Assembly: GCA_965153355.1 (NCBI GenBank)
Contig: OZ231128.1
Coordinates: 23,932,001-23,996,000 of the forward strand
Origin: Flaccisagitta enflata
Taxonomy: Eukaryota; Chaetognatha; Sagittoidea; Aphragmophora
Length of the DNA stretch: 64,000 nucleotides
Direction: 5' to 3'
Part shown: positions 11,600 to 23,803 of the stretch, one piece after another
Numbering within the stretch: the first letter of the stretch is position 1
Layout: each line of letters starts with the position of its first letter
Position numbers and translations under genes: made by a program
Notes under the pieces: model-generated
What the model was told of the DNA's origin: nothing
Seen by the model: the letters and a program-made list of their open reading frames with translations, nothing else
Databases searched by the model: none

Positions 11600-14500
11600 G
11601 GTCATTGTAAACCAGCAGGAACTTTCCAGCAGGAACTTGCAAGCGCTAGTTGAGGCATTAGATTGGGGATTGAAACAGCAGGAACTCAGCAGGAACCTAA
11701 ATATCCTTCATGGGGGTAAAATCTGGCAGGAACTATCTGAAAACAGCAGGAACCTTGAGGGCTTAGGATAGAGCATCATGGAGCAGGAACCCTTCAATGA
11801 CCGCAGGAACCTTTCCAGTCTAGCAGGAACTCATATAGTCTCATATAGTCAGCAGGAACCCTTTGTAGTCAGCAGGAACCCTTTGTAGTCAGCAGGAACC
11901 TTTATTTGCAGCAGCAGGAGCTCTTAATGGTCAGCAGGAACCTCGCTATTATGCATTACAGCAGAAATTTATCCACCTGAACTCTAGCAGGAACCCTTTG
12001 TAGTCAACTTGAGACCTTACTTTGAAGTCCTTGCGGGAACCCCATATAGTCAGCAGGAACCCTTTATGCAGTCAGCAGGAACCTTTATTTGCCTTGCTTG
12101 GGAACTCTTAATGGTCATGGGAACCTCCTTCAGCCCAGCCATTTGTGAAATTTATCCACCCCTGAACTCTAGCAAGACCCTTTGTGGTCAGCAGGAACCT
12201 TGCTTTGAAGTCCCTTGGGAACCCCATATAGTCCTTGGGAACCCTTTGTGACCAGCAGGAACCCTTGATGTTTAAACGGGAACCATGCATAGACAGTCAC
12301 CAAGCGTTAGATGGTCAGCGGTACCATTGCCCCTATGTGAGGATTTTATGTGTGTGTATGATGGTGAGGAGGAACTGCAGCGACCCGAAGGGGCCGATGA
12401 CCTGTGCTTCGTGAGTTGTGAGGCTCTAGGATTGAATTTGAGCATCAATAATGGGATTTGAGCCTTAAGGCCGTGATTTGAGCCATGAGGCTGTGATTTG
12501 AGCCTCAAGGCTGTGATTTGAGCCTGGACGCTGCAATTTGAGCCTCGACGCTGGGATTTGAGGCTCGAGGCTAGGATTTGAGGCCTTAGACTAGGATATA
12601 AGACTCAAGGCTGGGATTTGAGCCTCGAGACTTTGATTTGAGGCTTGAGGCTAGGATTTGAGGTATTAGGCTGTGATTCGAGCCTCAAGGCTGGAATTTG
12701 AGACTTGAGGTTGGGATTTGAGGCTTTAGGCTGGGATTTGAGCCTTGAGGCTGGGATTTGAGCCTTGAGGCTAGGATATGGGCCTCTAGACTGGGATTTG
12801 AGCCTCAAGGTTGAGATTTGTGCCTCAGGGTTTGGATTTGAGCCTTAAGGTTGGGATTTGAGCCTCTAGGCTAGGATCTGGGCCTCGAGACTAGGATTTG
12901 GGCCTTGAGACTAGGATTAGGGCCCCAAGGCCAGGATATGAGCTTCGAAGGGGGTGGACGGAGGAGAAGAAGAAGAAGAAGGAGAAGAAGGAAAAATTTC
13001 CCATATGTGTGAAAGCATAGGTCATCGTCCCCTTCGGGGCCGCTGCCCAAAAAGCAATATATCCACCTGAACTGTAGCAGGAACCCTTCATGGTTAGCAG
13101 GAACCTCACAATTATGCTTTAGGATAGCAATACATGTACCTGAACTCTAGCAGGAACCCTTTGTAGTCAGCAGGAACCTTACTTTGAAGTGAGCAGGAAC
13201 CCCATTTAGTCAGCAGGAACCCTTTGTAGCTAGCAGGAACCCTTGATGATAGCAGGAACCATGCATAGAAAGATCAATATATCCACCTGAACTGTAGCAG
13301 GAACCCTTCATGGTCAGCAGGAACCTCAAAATTATGCATTTAGGCAACAATATATGCACCTGAACTCCAGCAGGAACCCTTTCTAGTCAGCAGGAACCTT
13401 ACCTTGTAGTCAGCAGGAACTCTTCATGGTCAGCAGGAACCTTGCTATTATGCATAACACCAGAAATTTATCCACCAGAACTCTAGCAGGAACCCTTTGT
13501 TGTCAGCGGGAACCTTAGTTTAAAGTCAGCAGGAACCCTTTGTGGCTAGCAGGAACCCATGATGTTAGCAGGAACCTTACTTTGTAGTCAGCAGGAACCC
13601 CATACAGTCAGCAGGAACCCTTTGTGGCCAGCAGGAACCCTTGATGTTAACAGGAACCATGCAAAGAAACAGCAATATATTTACCTGAACTGTAGCAGGA
13701 ACCCTTCAAGGTCAGCAGGAACCTTGCTACTATGCATTACAGCAGAAATTTATCCACCTGAACTCTAGCAGGAACCCATCGTAGTCAGCAGGAACCTTAC
13801 TTTGAAGTCAGCAGGAACCCCATATAGTCAGCAGGAACCCTTTGTGGCCAGCAGGAACCCTTGATGTTAGCAGGAACCATGCATAGAAAAAGCAATATAT
13901 CCACCTGAACTGTAGCAGGAACCCTTCATGGTTAGCAGGAACCTCACAATTATGCTTTAGGATAGCAAAATATGTACCTGAACTCTAGCAGGAACCCTTT
14001 GTATTCAGCAGGAACCTTACTTTGAAGTGAGCAGGAACCCCATTTAGTCAGCAGGAACCCTTTGTAGCTAGCAGGAACCCTTGATGATAGCAGGAACCAC
14101 GCTTAGAAAGATCAATATATCCACCTGAACTGTAGCAGGAACCCTTCATGGTCAGCAGGAACCTCAAAATTATGCTTTAAGGCAGCAATATATGCACGTG
14201 AACTCCAGCAGGAACCCCTTCTAGTCAGCAGGAACCTTACCTTGTAGTCAGCAGGAACCCTTCATGGTCAGCAGGATCCTTGCTATTATGCATTACACCA
14301 AAAATTTATCCACCTGAACTCTAGCAGGAACCCTTTCTTGTCAGCAGGAACCTTAGTTTGAAGTCAGCAGGAACCCTTTGTGGCTAGCAGGAACCCATGA
14401 TGTTAGCAGGAACCTTACTTTGTAGTCAGCAGGAACCCCATACAGTCAGCAGGAACCCTTTGTGGCCAGCAGGAACCCTTGATGTTAATAGGAACCATGC

Positions 14501-17500
14501 ATAGAAACAGCAATACATTCACCTGGACTGTAGCAGGAACCCTTCAAGGTCAGCAGGAACCTCGCTACTATGCATTACAGCAGAAATTGATCCACCTGAA
14601 CTCTAGCAGGAACCCTTTGTAGTCAGCAGGAACCTTACTTTGAAGTCAGCAGGAACCCCATATAGTCAGCAGGAACCCTTTGTGGCCAGCAGGAACCCTT
14701 GAAGTTAGCAGGAACCATGCATAGAAAAAGCAATATATCCACCTGAACTGTAGCAGGAACCCTTCATGGTCAGCAGGAACCTCACAATTATGCTTTAGGA
14801 TACCAATATATGTACTTGAACTCAAGCAGGAACCCTTTGTAGTCAGCAGGAACCTTTCTTTGAAGTCAGCAGGAACCCCATTTAGTCAGCAGGAACCCTT
14901 TGTAGCTAGCAGGAACCCTTGATGATAGCAGGAACCATGCATAGAAAAATCAATATATCCACCTGAACTGTAGCAGGAACCCTTCATGGTCAGCAGGAAC
15001 CTCAAAATTATGCTTTAAGGCAGCAATATATGCACCTGAACTCTAGCAGGAACCCTTTCTAGTCAGCAGGAACCTTACCTTGTAGTCAGCAGGAACCCTT
15101 CATGGTCAGCAGGAACCTTGCTATTATTTATTACAGCAGAAATTTATCCACCTGAAATCTAGCAGGAACCCTTTGTAGTCAGCAGGAACCTTACTTTGAA
15201 GTCAGCAGGAACCCCATATAGTCAGCAGGAACCCTTTGTGGCCAGCAGGAACCCTTGATGTTAGCAGGAACCATGCATAGAAAAAGCAATATATCCACCT
15301 GAACTGTAGCAGGAACCCTTCATGGTTAGCAGGAACCTCACAATTATGCTTTAGGATAGCAATACATGAACCTGAACTCTAGTAGGAACCCTTTGTAGTC
15401 AGCAGGAACCTTACTTTGAAGTAAGCAGGAACCCCATTTAGTCAGCAGGAACCCTTTGTAGCTAGCAGGAACCCTTGATGATAGCAGGAACCATGCATAG
15501 AAAGATCAATATATCCACCTGAACTGTAGCAGGAACCCTTCATGGTCAGCAGGAACCTCAAAATTATGCTTTAAGGCAGCTATATATGCACCTGAACTCC
15601 AGCAGGAACCCTTTCTAGTCAGCTGGAACCTTACCTTGTAGTCAGCAGGAACCCTTCATCATCAGCAGGAACCTTGCTATTATGCATTACACCAGAAATT
15701 TATCCACCTGAACTCTAGCAGAAACCCTTTGTTGGCAGCAGGAACCTTACTTTGAAGTCAGCAGGAACCCCATATAGTCAGCAGGAACCCTTTGTGGCCA
15801 GCAGGAACCCTTGATGTTAGCAGGAACCATGCATAGAAAAAGCAATATATCCACCCAAACTGTAGCAGGAACCCTTCATGGTCAGCAGGAACCTCACAAT
15901 TATGCTTTAGGATAGTAATATATGTACCTGAACTCTAGCAGGAACCCTTTGTAGTCAGCAGGAACCTTACTTTGAAGTGAGCAGGAACCCCATTTAGTCA
16001 GCAGGAACCCTTTGTAGCTAGCAGGAACCCTTGATGATAGCAGGAACCATGCATAGAAAGATCAATATATCCACCTGAACTGTAGCAGGAACCCTTCATG
16101 GTCAGCAGGAACCTTAAAATTATGCTTTAAGGCAGCTATATATGCACCTGAACTCCAGCAGGAACCCTTTCTAGTCAGCAGGAACCTTACCTTGTAGTCA
16201 GCAGGAACCCTCCATGGTCAGCAGGAACCTTGCTATTATGCATTACACCAGAACTCTAGCAGGAACCCTTTCTTGTCAGCAGGAACCTTAGTTTGAAGTC
16301 AGCAGGAACCCTTTGTGCCTAGCAGGAACCCATGATGTTAGCAGGAACCTTACTTTGTAGTCAGCAGGAACCCCATACAGTCAGCAGGAACCCTTTGTGG
16401 CCAGCAGGAACCCTTGATGTTAACAGGAACCATGTATAGAATTAGCAATATATTTACCTGAACTGTAGCAGGAACCCTTCAAGGTCAGCAGGAACCTCGC
16501 TACTATGCATTACAGCAGAAATTTATCCACCTGAACTCTAGCAGGAACCCATCATAGTCAGCAGGAACCTTACTTTGAAGTCAGCGGGAACCCCATATAG
16601 TCAGCAGGAACCCTTTGTGGCCAGCAGGAACCCTTGATGTTAGCAGGAACCATGCATAGAAAAAGCAATATATCCACCTGAACTGTAGCAGGAACCCTTC
16701 ATGGTCAGCAGGAACCTCACAATTATGCTTTAGGATAGCAATATATGTACTTGAACTCAAGCAGGAACCCTTTGTAGTCGGCAGGAACCTTTCTTTGAAG
16801 TCAGCAGGAACCCCATTTAGTCAGCAGGAACCCTTTGTAGCTAGCGGGAACCCTTGATGATAGCAGGAACCATGCATAGAAAGATCAATATATCCACCTG
16901 AACTGTAGCAGGAACCCTTCATGGTCAGCAGGAACCTCAAAATTATGCTTTAAGGCAGCAATATATGCACCTGAACTCTAGAAGGAACCCTTTCTAGTCA
17001 GCAGGAACCTTACCTTGTAGTCAGCAGGAACCCGTCATGGTCAGCAGGAACCTCCCTACTATGCATTACAGCAGAAATTTACCCACCTGAACTCTAGCAG
17101 GAACCCTTTGTAGTCAGCAGGAACCTTACTTTGAAGTCAGCAGGAACCCCATATAGTCAGCAGGAACCCTTTGTGGCCAGCAGGAACCCTTGATGTTAGC
17201 AGGAACCATGCATAGAAAAAGCAATATATCCACCTGAACTGTAGCAGGAACCCTTCATGGTCAGCAGGAACCTCACAATTACGCTTTAGGATAGCAATAT
17301 ATGTACCTGAACTCTAGCAGGAACCCTTTGTAGTCAGCAGGAACCTTTCTTTGAAGTCAGCAGGAACCCCATTTAGTCAGCAGGAACCCTTTGTAGCTAG
17401 CAGGAACCCTTGATGATAGCAGGAACTGTGCATAGAATGATCAATATATCCACCTGAACTGTAGCAGGAACCCTTCATGGTCAGCAGGAACCTCAAAATT

Positions 17501-18452
17501 ATGCTTTAAGGCAGCAATATATGCACCTGAACTCTAGCAGGAACCCTTTCTAGTCAGCAGGAACCTTACCTTGTAGTGTGCAGGAACCCTTCATGGTCAG
17601 CAGGAACCTTGCTATTATCTATTATAGCAGAAATTAATCCACCTGAACTCTAGCAGGAACCCTTTGTAGTCAGCAGGAACCTTACTTTGAAGTTTGCAGA
17701 AACCCCATATAGTCAGCAGGAACCCTTTGTGGCCAGCAGGAACCCTTGATGTTAGCAGGAACCATGCATAGAAAAAGCAATATACCCACCTGAACTGTGG
17801 CAGTAACCCTTCATGGTTAGCAGGAACCTCAAAATTATGCTTTAGGATAGCAATACATGTACCTGAACTCTAGCAGGAACCCTTTGTAGTCAGCAGGAAC
17901 CTTACTTTGAAGTGAGCAGGAACCCCATTTAGTCAGCAGGAACCCTTTGTAGCAAGCAGGAACCCTTGATGATAGCAGGAACCATGCATAGAAAGATCAA
18001 TATATCCACCTGAACTGTAGGAAACCTTCATGGTCAGCAGGAACCTCAAATTATGCTAAGGCGCATGTGTACTGAACTCAGCAGGAATACTCGTCACAGA
18101 CCTACCCGCAGTCAGCAGATTACTATGTATGCATTGCACCAGAAATTTATCTACCTGAACTCTAGCAGCATGTTGTGGAAAGTTTACACTTTGAAGTCAG
18201 CAGGAACCCTTTGGCTAGCAGGAACCTATGATGTCATGGAAATACCTGTAATCATGAACCCCAAACAGTCAGCAGGAACCCTTTGTGACCAGCAGGAACC
18301 CTTGATGTCAACAGGAACCTTGCATAGAAACAGCAATATATTCACCTGAACTGTAGCAGGAACCCTTCAAGGTCAGCAGGAACCTCGCTACTATGCATTG
18401 CAGCAGAAATTTATTCACCTGAACTCTAGCAGGAACCCATTGTAGTCAGCAA
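11600..18452 (+). repeat. Left half of the inverted GCAGGAACC array
   Basis: A ~10-bp motif AGCAGGAACC recurs every ~20-26 bp, separated by short spacers drawn from a small set (CTTTGTAGTC, TTACTTTGAAGTC, CCATATAGTC, CTTGATGTT). Motifs are grouped into a higher-order unit of about 220 bp bounded by ATGCATAGAAA and CAATATATCCACCTGAACTG, with longer variants of about 335-400 bp. Interrupted at 12297-13054 by a family B element. The outermost ~300 bp has a more degenerate motif order that is found inverted at 25560-25879. Confidence 0.95.
12297..13054 (+). mobile_element. Family B element with 19-20-bp minisatellite core
   Basis: 5' end CACCAAGCGTTAGATGGTCA then GCGGTACC; 3' end GGGGCCGCTGCCCAAAAAG. 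Inside the ends, inverted stems of about 32 bp (12387-12419 and 13008-13041, around CCCGAAGGGG and GATGACCTRTGCTT) bracket a core of ~19-20-bp units of the type GGATTTGAGCCTCAAGGCT (about 12420-12945). The core is followed by a GAAGAAG stretch. Uninterrupted array units elsewhere show the pre-insertion site, and no target-site duplication longer than 2-3 bp is seen. Confidence 0.82.
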
Positions 18453-19071
18453 AGGGTTCCTGCTGACTAAATGGGGGTCCTGCTGACTTCAAAGAAATGT
18501 TCCTGCTGACTACAAAGGGTTCCCGCTAAAGTTCAGGTACATATATTGCTATCCTAATGCATAATTGTGAGGTTCCTGCTGACCATGAAGGGTTCCTGCT
18601 ACAGTTCAGGTGGATATATTGCTTTTTCTATGCATGGCTCCTGCTAACATCAAGGGTTCCTGCTGGCCACAAAAGGTTCCTGCTTACTATATGGGGTTCC
18701 TGCTCACTTCAAAGTAAGTTTCCTGACTGTTCTACTAGAGATTTAGATGCATGTATTGCTATCTAAAAATAATTGTGAGGTTCATAACCATGAAAGGTTC
18801 TGCTACAGTTGGTGGATCTTTTTCTATGTGGTTCTGCTAACATCAGGGATCCTGCTGGACTAAGATTCCTGCTGACTATATGGGGTTCCTGCAGACTTCA
18901 AAGTAAGGTTCCTGCTGACTACAAAGGGTTCCTGGTGGATAAATTTCTGCTGTAATAGATAATAGCAAGGTTCCTGCTGACCATGAAGGGTTCCTGCTGA
19001 CTTCAAGGTAAGGTTCCTACTGACTAGAAAGGGTTCCTGCTAGAGTTCAGGTGCATATATTGCTGCCTTAA

Positions 19072-19970
19072 GGCTTACATTTCCTCAAGATAAGCGACAA
19101 ATCAAAAATCTGTTTTCATGATGATTGGACTATTTTGCGTACTGAGGGTCTCTCTTTCAATTTTTGACTGTATAGCACTGGCCTGACCCAAATTACAAAG
19201 CAAAACAAAATGAAGAATGCTTTTGTTAAGTAAAGGGGAAAAAATGAAAATTTTTAATTTATCAGTGCAGGATATGAACAACAGACTAAAGGGGGCCGTC
19301 TGCCCTTCCTTAATCCCAAATTCTTCTTCCAATGTCAATGTTTCAAGAAATTAATTTTTATTCTCACCTTGCGCATTACCACAGTGCTCATGTAAGGCAA
19401 TCTACTCGCTAGCTACAGACGCTGACTGCTTTCATGAATTTGTGCTTTAAAACTGATAGTTAGGGAGGCTAAAAAAGAGTTGATGAAAAAAATCGTTCAT
19501 GAATTGTATCTTTACCGTGTATTTTCTTTCAATTTTCACTTTAATGAATGACAAAATGATGGTAATTTTCTAGACTTTCGCTAGCCTGACTGGGGCAACG
19601 TAGGAAGCTGAAATTTTTACTGAAGATAGAGAAGACATGTGGCCAGGGTAGACCTGGAACAAATTCCCAAAAAAGCTACTAGCCTCTATATGGTTACATT
19701 TTACAGATTTCTTCTTGGATTTATTGTATGTAAAATGATAAAATTTAAATTTTTTTTACAGGTCTACCCTGGCCACATGTCTTGTCTATCTTCAGTAAAA
19801 ATTTCAGCTTCCTCCGTTGCCCCAATCAGGCTAGCGAGCGTCTGAAAAATTGCCTATATTTTGTTTTTTGCAATTTTCTGAAATTTTTTGAAGGGGTTTC
19901 TTACACTAGTATTTGACATTCTATAAAAGAAAAAAAAATTTCAGGGTAACTTCATTTTGAAGCAACGATA
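19072..19970. mobile_element. ~0.9-kb foldback insertion in the array
   Basis: The host array is interrupted between two copies of GCCTTAA (19065-19071 and 19971-19977). Intact array units elsewhere (for example about 22018) read TGCCTTAAAGCATAA, which confirms the site. The core has inverted arms of ~90 bp or more: TAGCCTGACTGGGGCAACG to GGCCAGGGTAGACCTG (about 19580-19655) mirrors 19761-19845. No terminal inverted repeat beyond a few bases and no coding is seen. Confidence 0.75.
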
Positions 19971-20476
19971 GCCTTAAAGCATAATTTTGAGGTTCCTGCT
20001 GACCATGAAGGGTTCCTGCTACAGTTCTGGTGGATATATTGATCTTTCTATGCATGGTTCCTGCTATCATCAAGGGTTCCTGCTAGCTACAAAGGGTTCC
20101 TGCTGACTAAATGGGGTTTCTGCTGACTTCAAAGAAAGGTTCCTGCTGACTACAAAGGGTTCCTGCTAGAGTTCAGGTACATATATTGCTATCCTAAAGC
20201 ATAATTGTGAGGTTCCTGCTGACCATGAAGGGTTCTTGCTACAGTTCAGGTGGATATATTGCTTTTTCTATGCATGGTTCCTGCTATCATCAAGGGCTCC
20301 TGCTGGCCACAAAGGGTTCCTGCTGACTATATGGGGTTCCTGCTACAGTTAAGGTGGATATATTCATCTTTCTATGCATGGTTCCTGCTATCATCAAGGG
20401 TTCCTGCTACAGTTAAGGTGGATATATTCATCTTTCTATGCATGGTTCCTGCTATCATCAAGGGTTCCTGCTAGCT

Positions 20477-20620
20477 ATTTGTGCCTAATCTTTTTATATA
20501 AGTCTGTACTGACTTAATCTCATCCTCCTCGTTCCCCCTCCACCCTTAACTTGTTTCCTTGTCCTCGTTTATGTTCTTTGTTCTGCTACATGTATTCTCA
20601 TGTCAATTAACCGGATAAAG
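20477..20620. other. ~140-bp foreign insert in the array
   Basis: Unrelated sequence (TTTGTGCCTAATC to CAATTAACCGGAT) replaces a few array bases. No duplication or inverted termini were recognised. Confidence 0.5.
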
Positions 20621-22531
20621 GGTTCCTGCTGACTAAAAGGGGTTCCTGCTCACTTCAAAGTAAGGTTCCTGCTGACTACAAAGGGTTCCTGCTAGAGTTC
20701 AGGTACATGTATTGCTATCCTAAAGCATAATTGTGAGGTTCCTGCTAACCATGAAGGGTTCCTGCTACAGTTCAGGTGGATATATTGCTTTTTCTATGCA
20801 TGGTTACTGCTAACATCAAGGGTTCCTGCTGGCCACAAAGGGTTCCTGCTGTCTTTATGGGGTTCCTGCAGACTTCAAGGTAAGGTGAAGGGTTCCTGCT
20901 ACAGTTCAGGTGGATATATTGATCTTTCTATGCATGGTACCTGCTATCATCAAGGGTTCCTGGTAGCTACAAAGGGTTCCTGCTGACTAAATGGGGTTCC
21001 TGCTCACTTCAAAGTAAGGTTCCTGCTGACTACAAAGGGTTCCTGCTAGAGTTCAGGTACATATATTGCTATCCTAAAGTATAATTGTGAGGTTCCTGCT
21101 GACCTTGAAGGGTTCCTGCTACAGTTCAGGTGAATATATTGCTGTTTCTATGCATGGTTCCTCTTAACATCAAGGGTTCCTGCTGGCCACGAAGGGTTCC
21201 TGCTGACTGTATGGGGTTCCTGCTGACTACAAAGTAAGGTTCCTGCTAACATCATGGGTTCCTGCTAGCCACAAAGGGTTCCTGCTGACTTCTAAGTAAG
21301 GTTCCTGCTGACAACAAAGGGTTCCTGCTAGAGTTCAGGTGGATAAATTTCTGGTGTAATGCATAATAGCAAGGTTCCTGCTGACCATGAAGGGTTCCTG
21401 CTGACTACAAGGTAAGGTTCCTGCTGACTAGAAAGGGTTCCTGCTGGAGTTCAGGTGCGTATAATGCTGCTATAAAGCATAATTTTGAGGTTCCTGTTGA
21501 CCATGAAGGGTTCCTGCTACAGTTAAGGTGGATATATTCATCTTTCTATGCATGGTTCCTGCTATCATCAAGGGTTCCTGCTAGCTACAAAGGGTTCCTG
21601 CTGACTAAAAGGGGTTCCTGCTCACTTCAAAGTAAGGTTCCTGCTGACTACAAAGGGTTCCTGCTAGAGTTCAGGTACATGTATTGCTATCCTAAAGCAT
21701 AATTGTGAGGTTCCTGCTAACCATGAAGGGTTCCGGCTACAGTTCAGGTGGATATATAGCTTTTTCTATGCATGGTTACTGCTAACATCAAGGGTTCCTG
21801 CTGGCCACAAAGGGTTCCTGCTGACTATATGGGGTTCCTGCCGACTTCAAGGTAAGGTTCCTGCTGACTACAAAGGGTTCCTGCTAGAGTTCAGGTGGAT
21901 AAATTTCTGCTGTAATAGATAGTAGCAAGGTTCCTGCTGACCATGAAGGGTTCCTGCTGACTACAAGGTAAGGTTCCTGCTGACTAGAAAGGGTTCCTGC
22001 TAGAGTTCAGGTGCATATATTGCTGCCTTAAAGCATAATTTTGAGGTTCCTGCTGACCATGAAGGGTTCCTGCTACAGTTCAGGTGGATATAATGATCTT
22101 TCTATGCATGGTTCCTGCTATCATCAAGGGTTCCTGCTAGCTACAAAGGGTTTCTGCTGACTAAATGGGGTTCCTGCTCACTTCAAAGTAAGGTTCCTGC
22201 TGACTACAAAGGGTTCCTGCTAGAGTTCAGGTACATATATGGCTATCCTAAAGCATAATTGTGAGGTTCCTGCTGACCATGAAGGGTTCCTGCTACAGTT
22301 CAGGTGGATATTTTGCTTTTTCTATGCATGGTTCCTGCTAACATCAAGGGTTCCTGCTGGCCACAAAGGGTTCCTGCTGACTATATGGGGTTCCTGCTGA
22401 CTTCTCAGTAAGGTTCCTGCTGACGACAAAGGGTTCCTGCCAGAGTTCAGGTGGATAAATTTCTGCTGTAATGCATAGTAGCGAGGTTCCTGCTGACCTT
22501 GAAGGGTTCCTGCTACAGTTCAGGTGAATAT

Positions 22532-23803
22532 TAGCTTGTACCTAAATGACAAAAAGTGATAAATTTGGCATTCCACATGCACTTTATGCTGTGGGGTTGT
22601 CTTGAGCTCCTGGTAAGGTCAGTTTTGCTACTCAAATCCTACTTTAAGCTTTCCGCGTCTCACCCTTGGTAAAACCTACCTCTATGGGGAACCAAAAATT
22701 TCAAAGTGCTTAAATATTTGTTTTGACGGCAGATTTGAAATCTGCAAAAAAAAACTGTTAATTGAAAGTGCTTTCCTTTTTTCAATATTCCAACTAGAAG
22801 GTGCTCAAAATAAGCGTCGAAGTTTGCAAAACTTACCTTTCTCTTTTATTTCTTTGTAAAATCGCCGAACTTACCTTTTTGACATATCTTTAAGATGAAT
22901 TTTAACTATGATCCCGAAGGAATTTTGAAAAAAGGAGAGCACTTTCAATTATCAGTCACAGTAGCCCAGAGCTTGACGCCAGTTGACCTGAAATGATCGC
23001 CATCAACTTCAGTGGTTCCCTGACCCTGATGGTGCATAGATTACATTTCTAGAAAAAATGAAATCTGTTTTGGGGCGCTTTTTAAGATATCTAAAAAAAT
23101 AGTATTATTTTACTATATTTTTTACCATAACTCTTTATGATAAATTTTTTTGATAATTTTGACTGCAGATTTGATCTCAGATGATAGTTTCCGGTTCGTT
23201 TGATACCTCACACTATATACTTTTGCAAAAGAAATAAATGCTTATTTTTTGGTCACATTACTATATAAAACAATGTTAAATAGCAAAATTTAACTTTTTA
23301 TTTCTTTTGCAAAAGTATATAGTGTGGCATATCAAACAAACCGGAAACTATTATCTGAGATGAAATCTGCAGTCAGAATTATCAAAAAAATTCATCACAA
23401 AGAGTTATGGTAAAAAATATAGTAAAATAGTACTATTTTTTTAGATATCTTGAAAAGCGCCCCAAAACAGATTTCATTTCTTCTAGAAATGTAATCTATG
23501 CACCATCAGGGTCAGGGAACCACTGAAGTTGATGGCGATCATTTCAGGTCAACTGGCGTCAAGCTCTGGGCGACTGTGCAGTTTTTCATGCAGATTTCAA
23601 ATATGCAGTCAAAAATGGGATTTTAGTAACTTGTATTTTTTGGTTTCCTATAGACTAAAGGAAATTTCAAGGTAAGGCGCGGCCAGCAAGATGCAAAATT
23701 TTCAAACTGAAATTGATGTCATTAGAAGCCCAAGACAGCCCCACAACAAGAACTACTTGTAGAATTCTGATTTTATTGCTTAATGTCATTTCTGTACAAG
23801 CTA
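22532..23803. mobile_element. hAT-like foldback, 1,272 bp, with 8-bp target duplication
   Basis: Exactly flanked by GTGAATAT (22524-22531 and 23804-23811). The termini are inverted: TAGCTTGTACCTAAATGAC on the left and the complement of TAGCTTGTACAGAAATGAC on the right. The interior folds back: about 22980-23235 mirrors about 23305-23580 around a ~70-bp loop centred near 23270. The paralogous array unit at 24970-24990 reads AGGTGAATATATTGCTG without the insert, giving the empty site. An 8-bp duplication and TAG termini fit hAT; no transposase frame is present. Confidence 0.9.
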
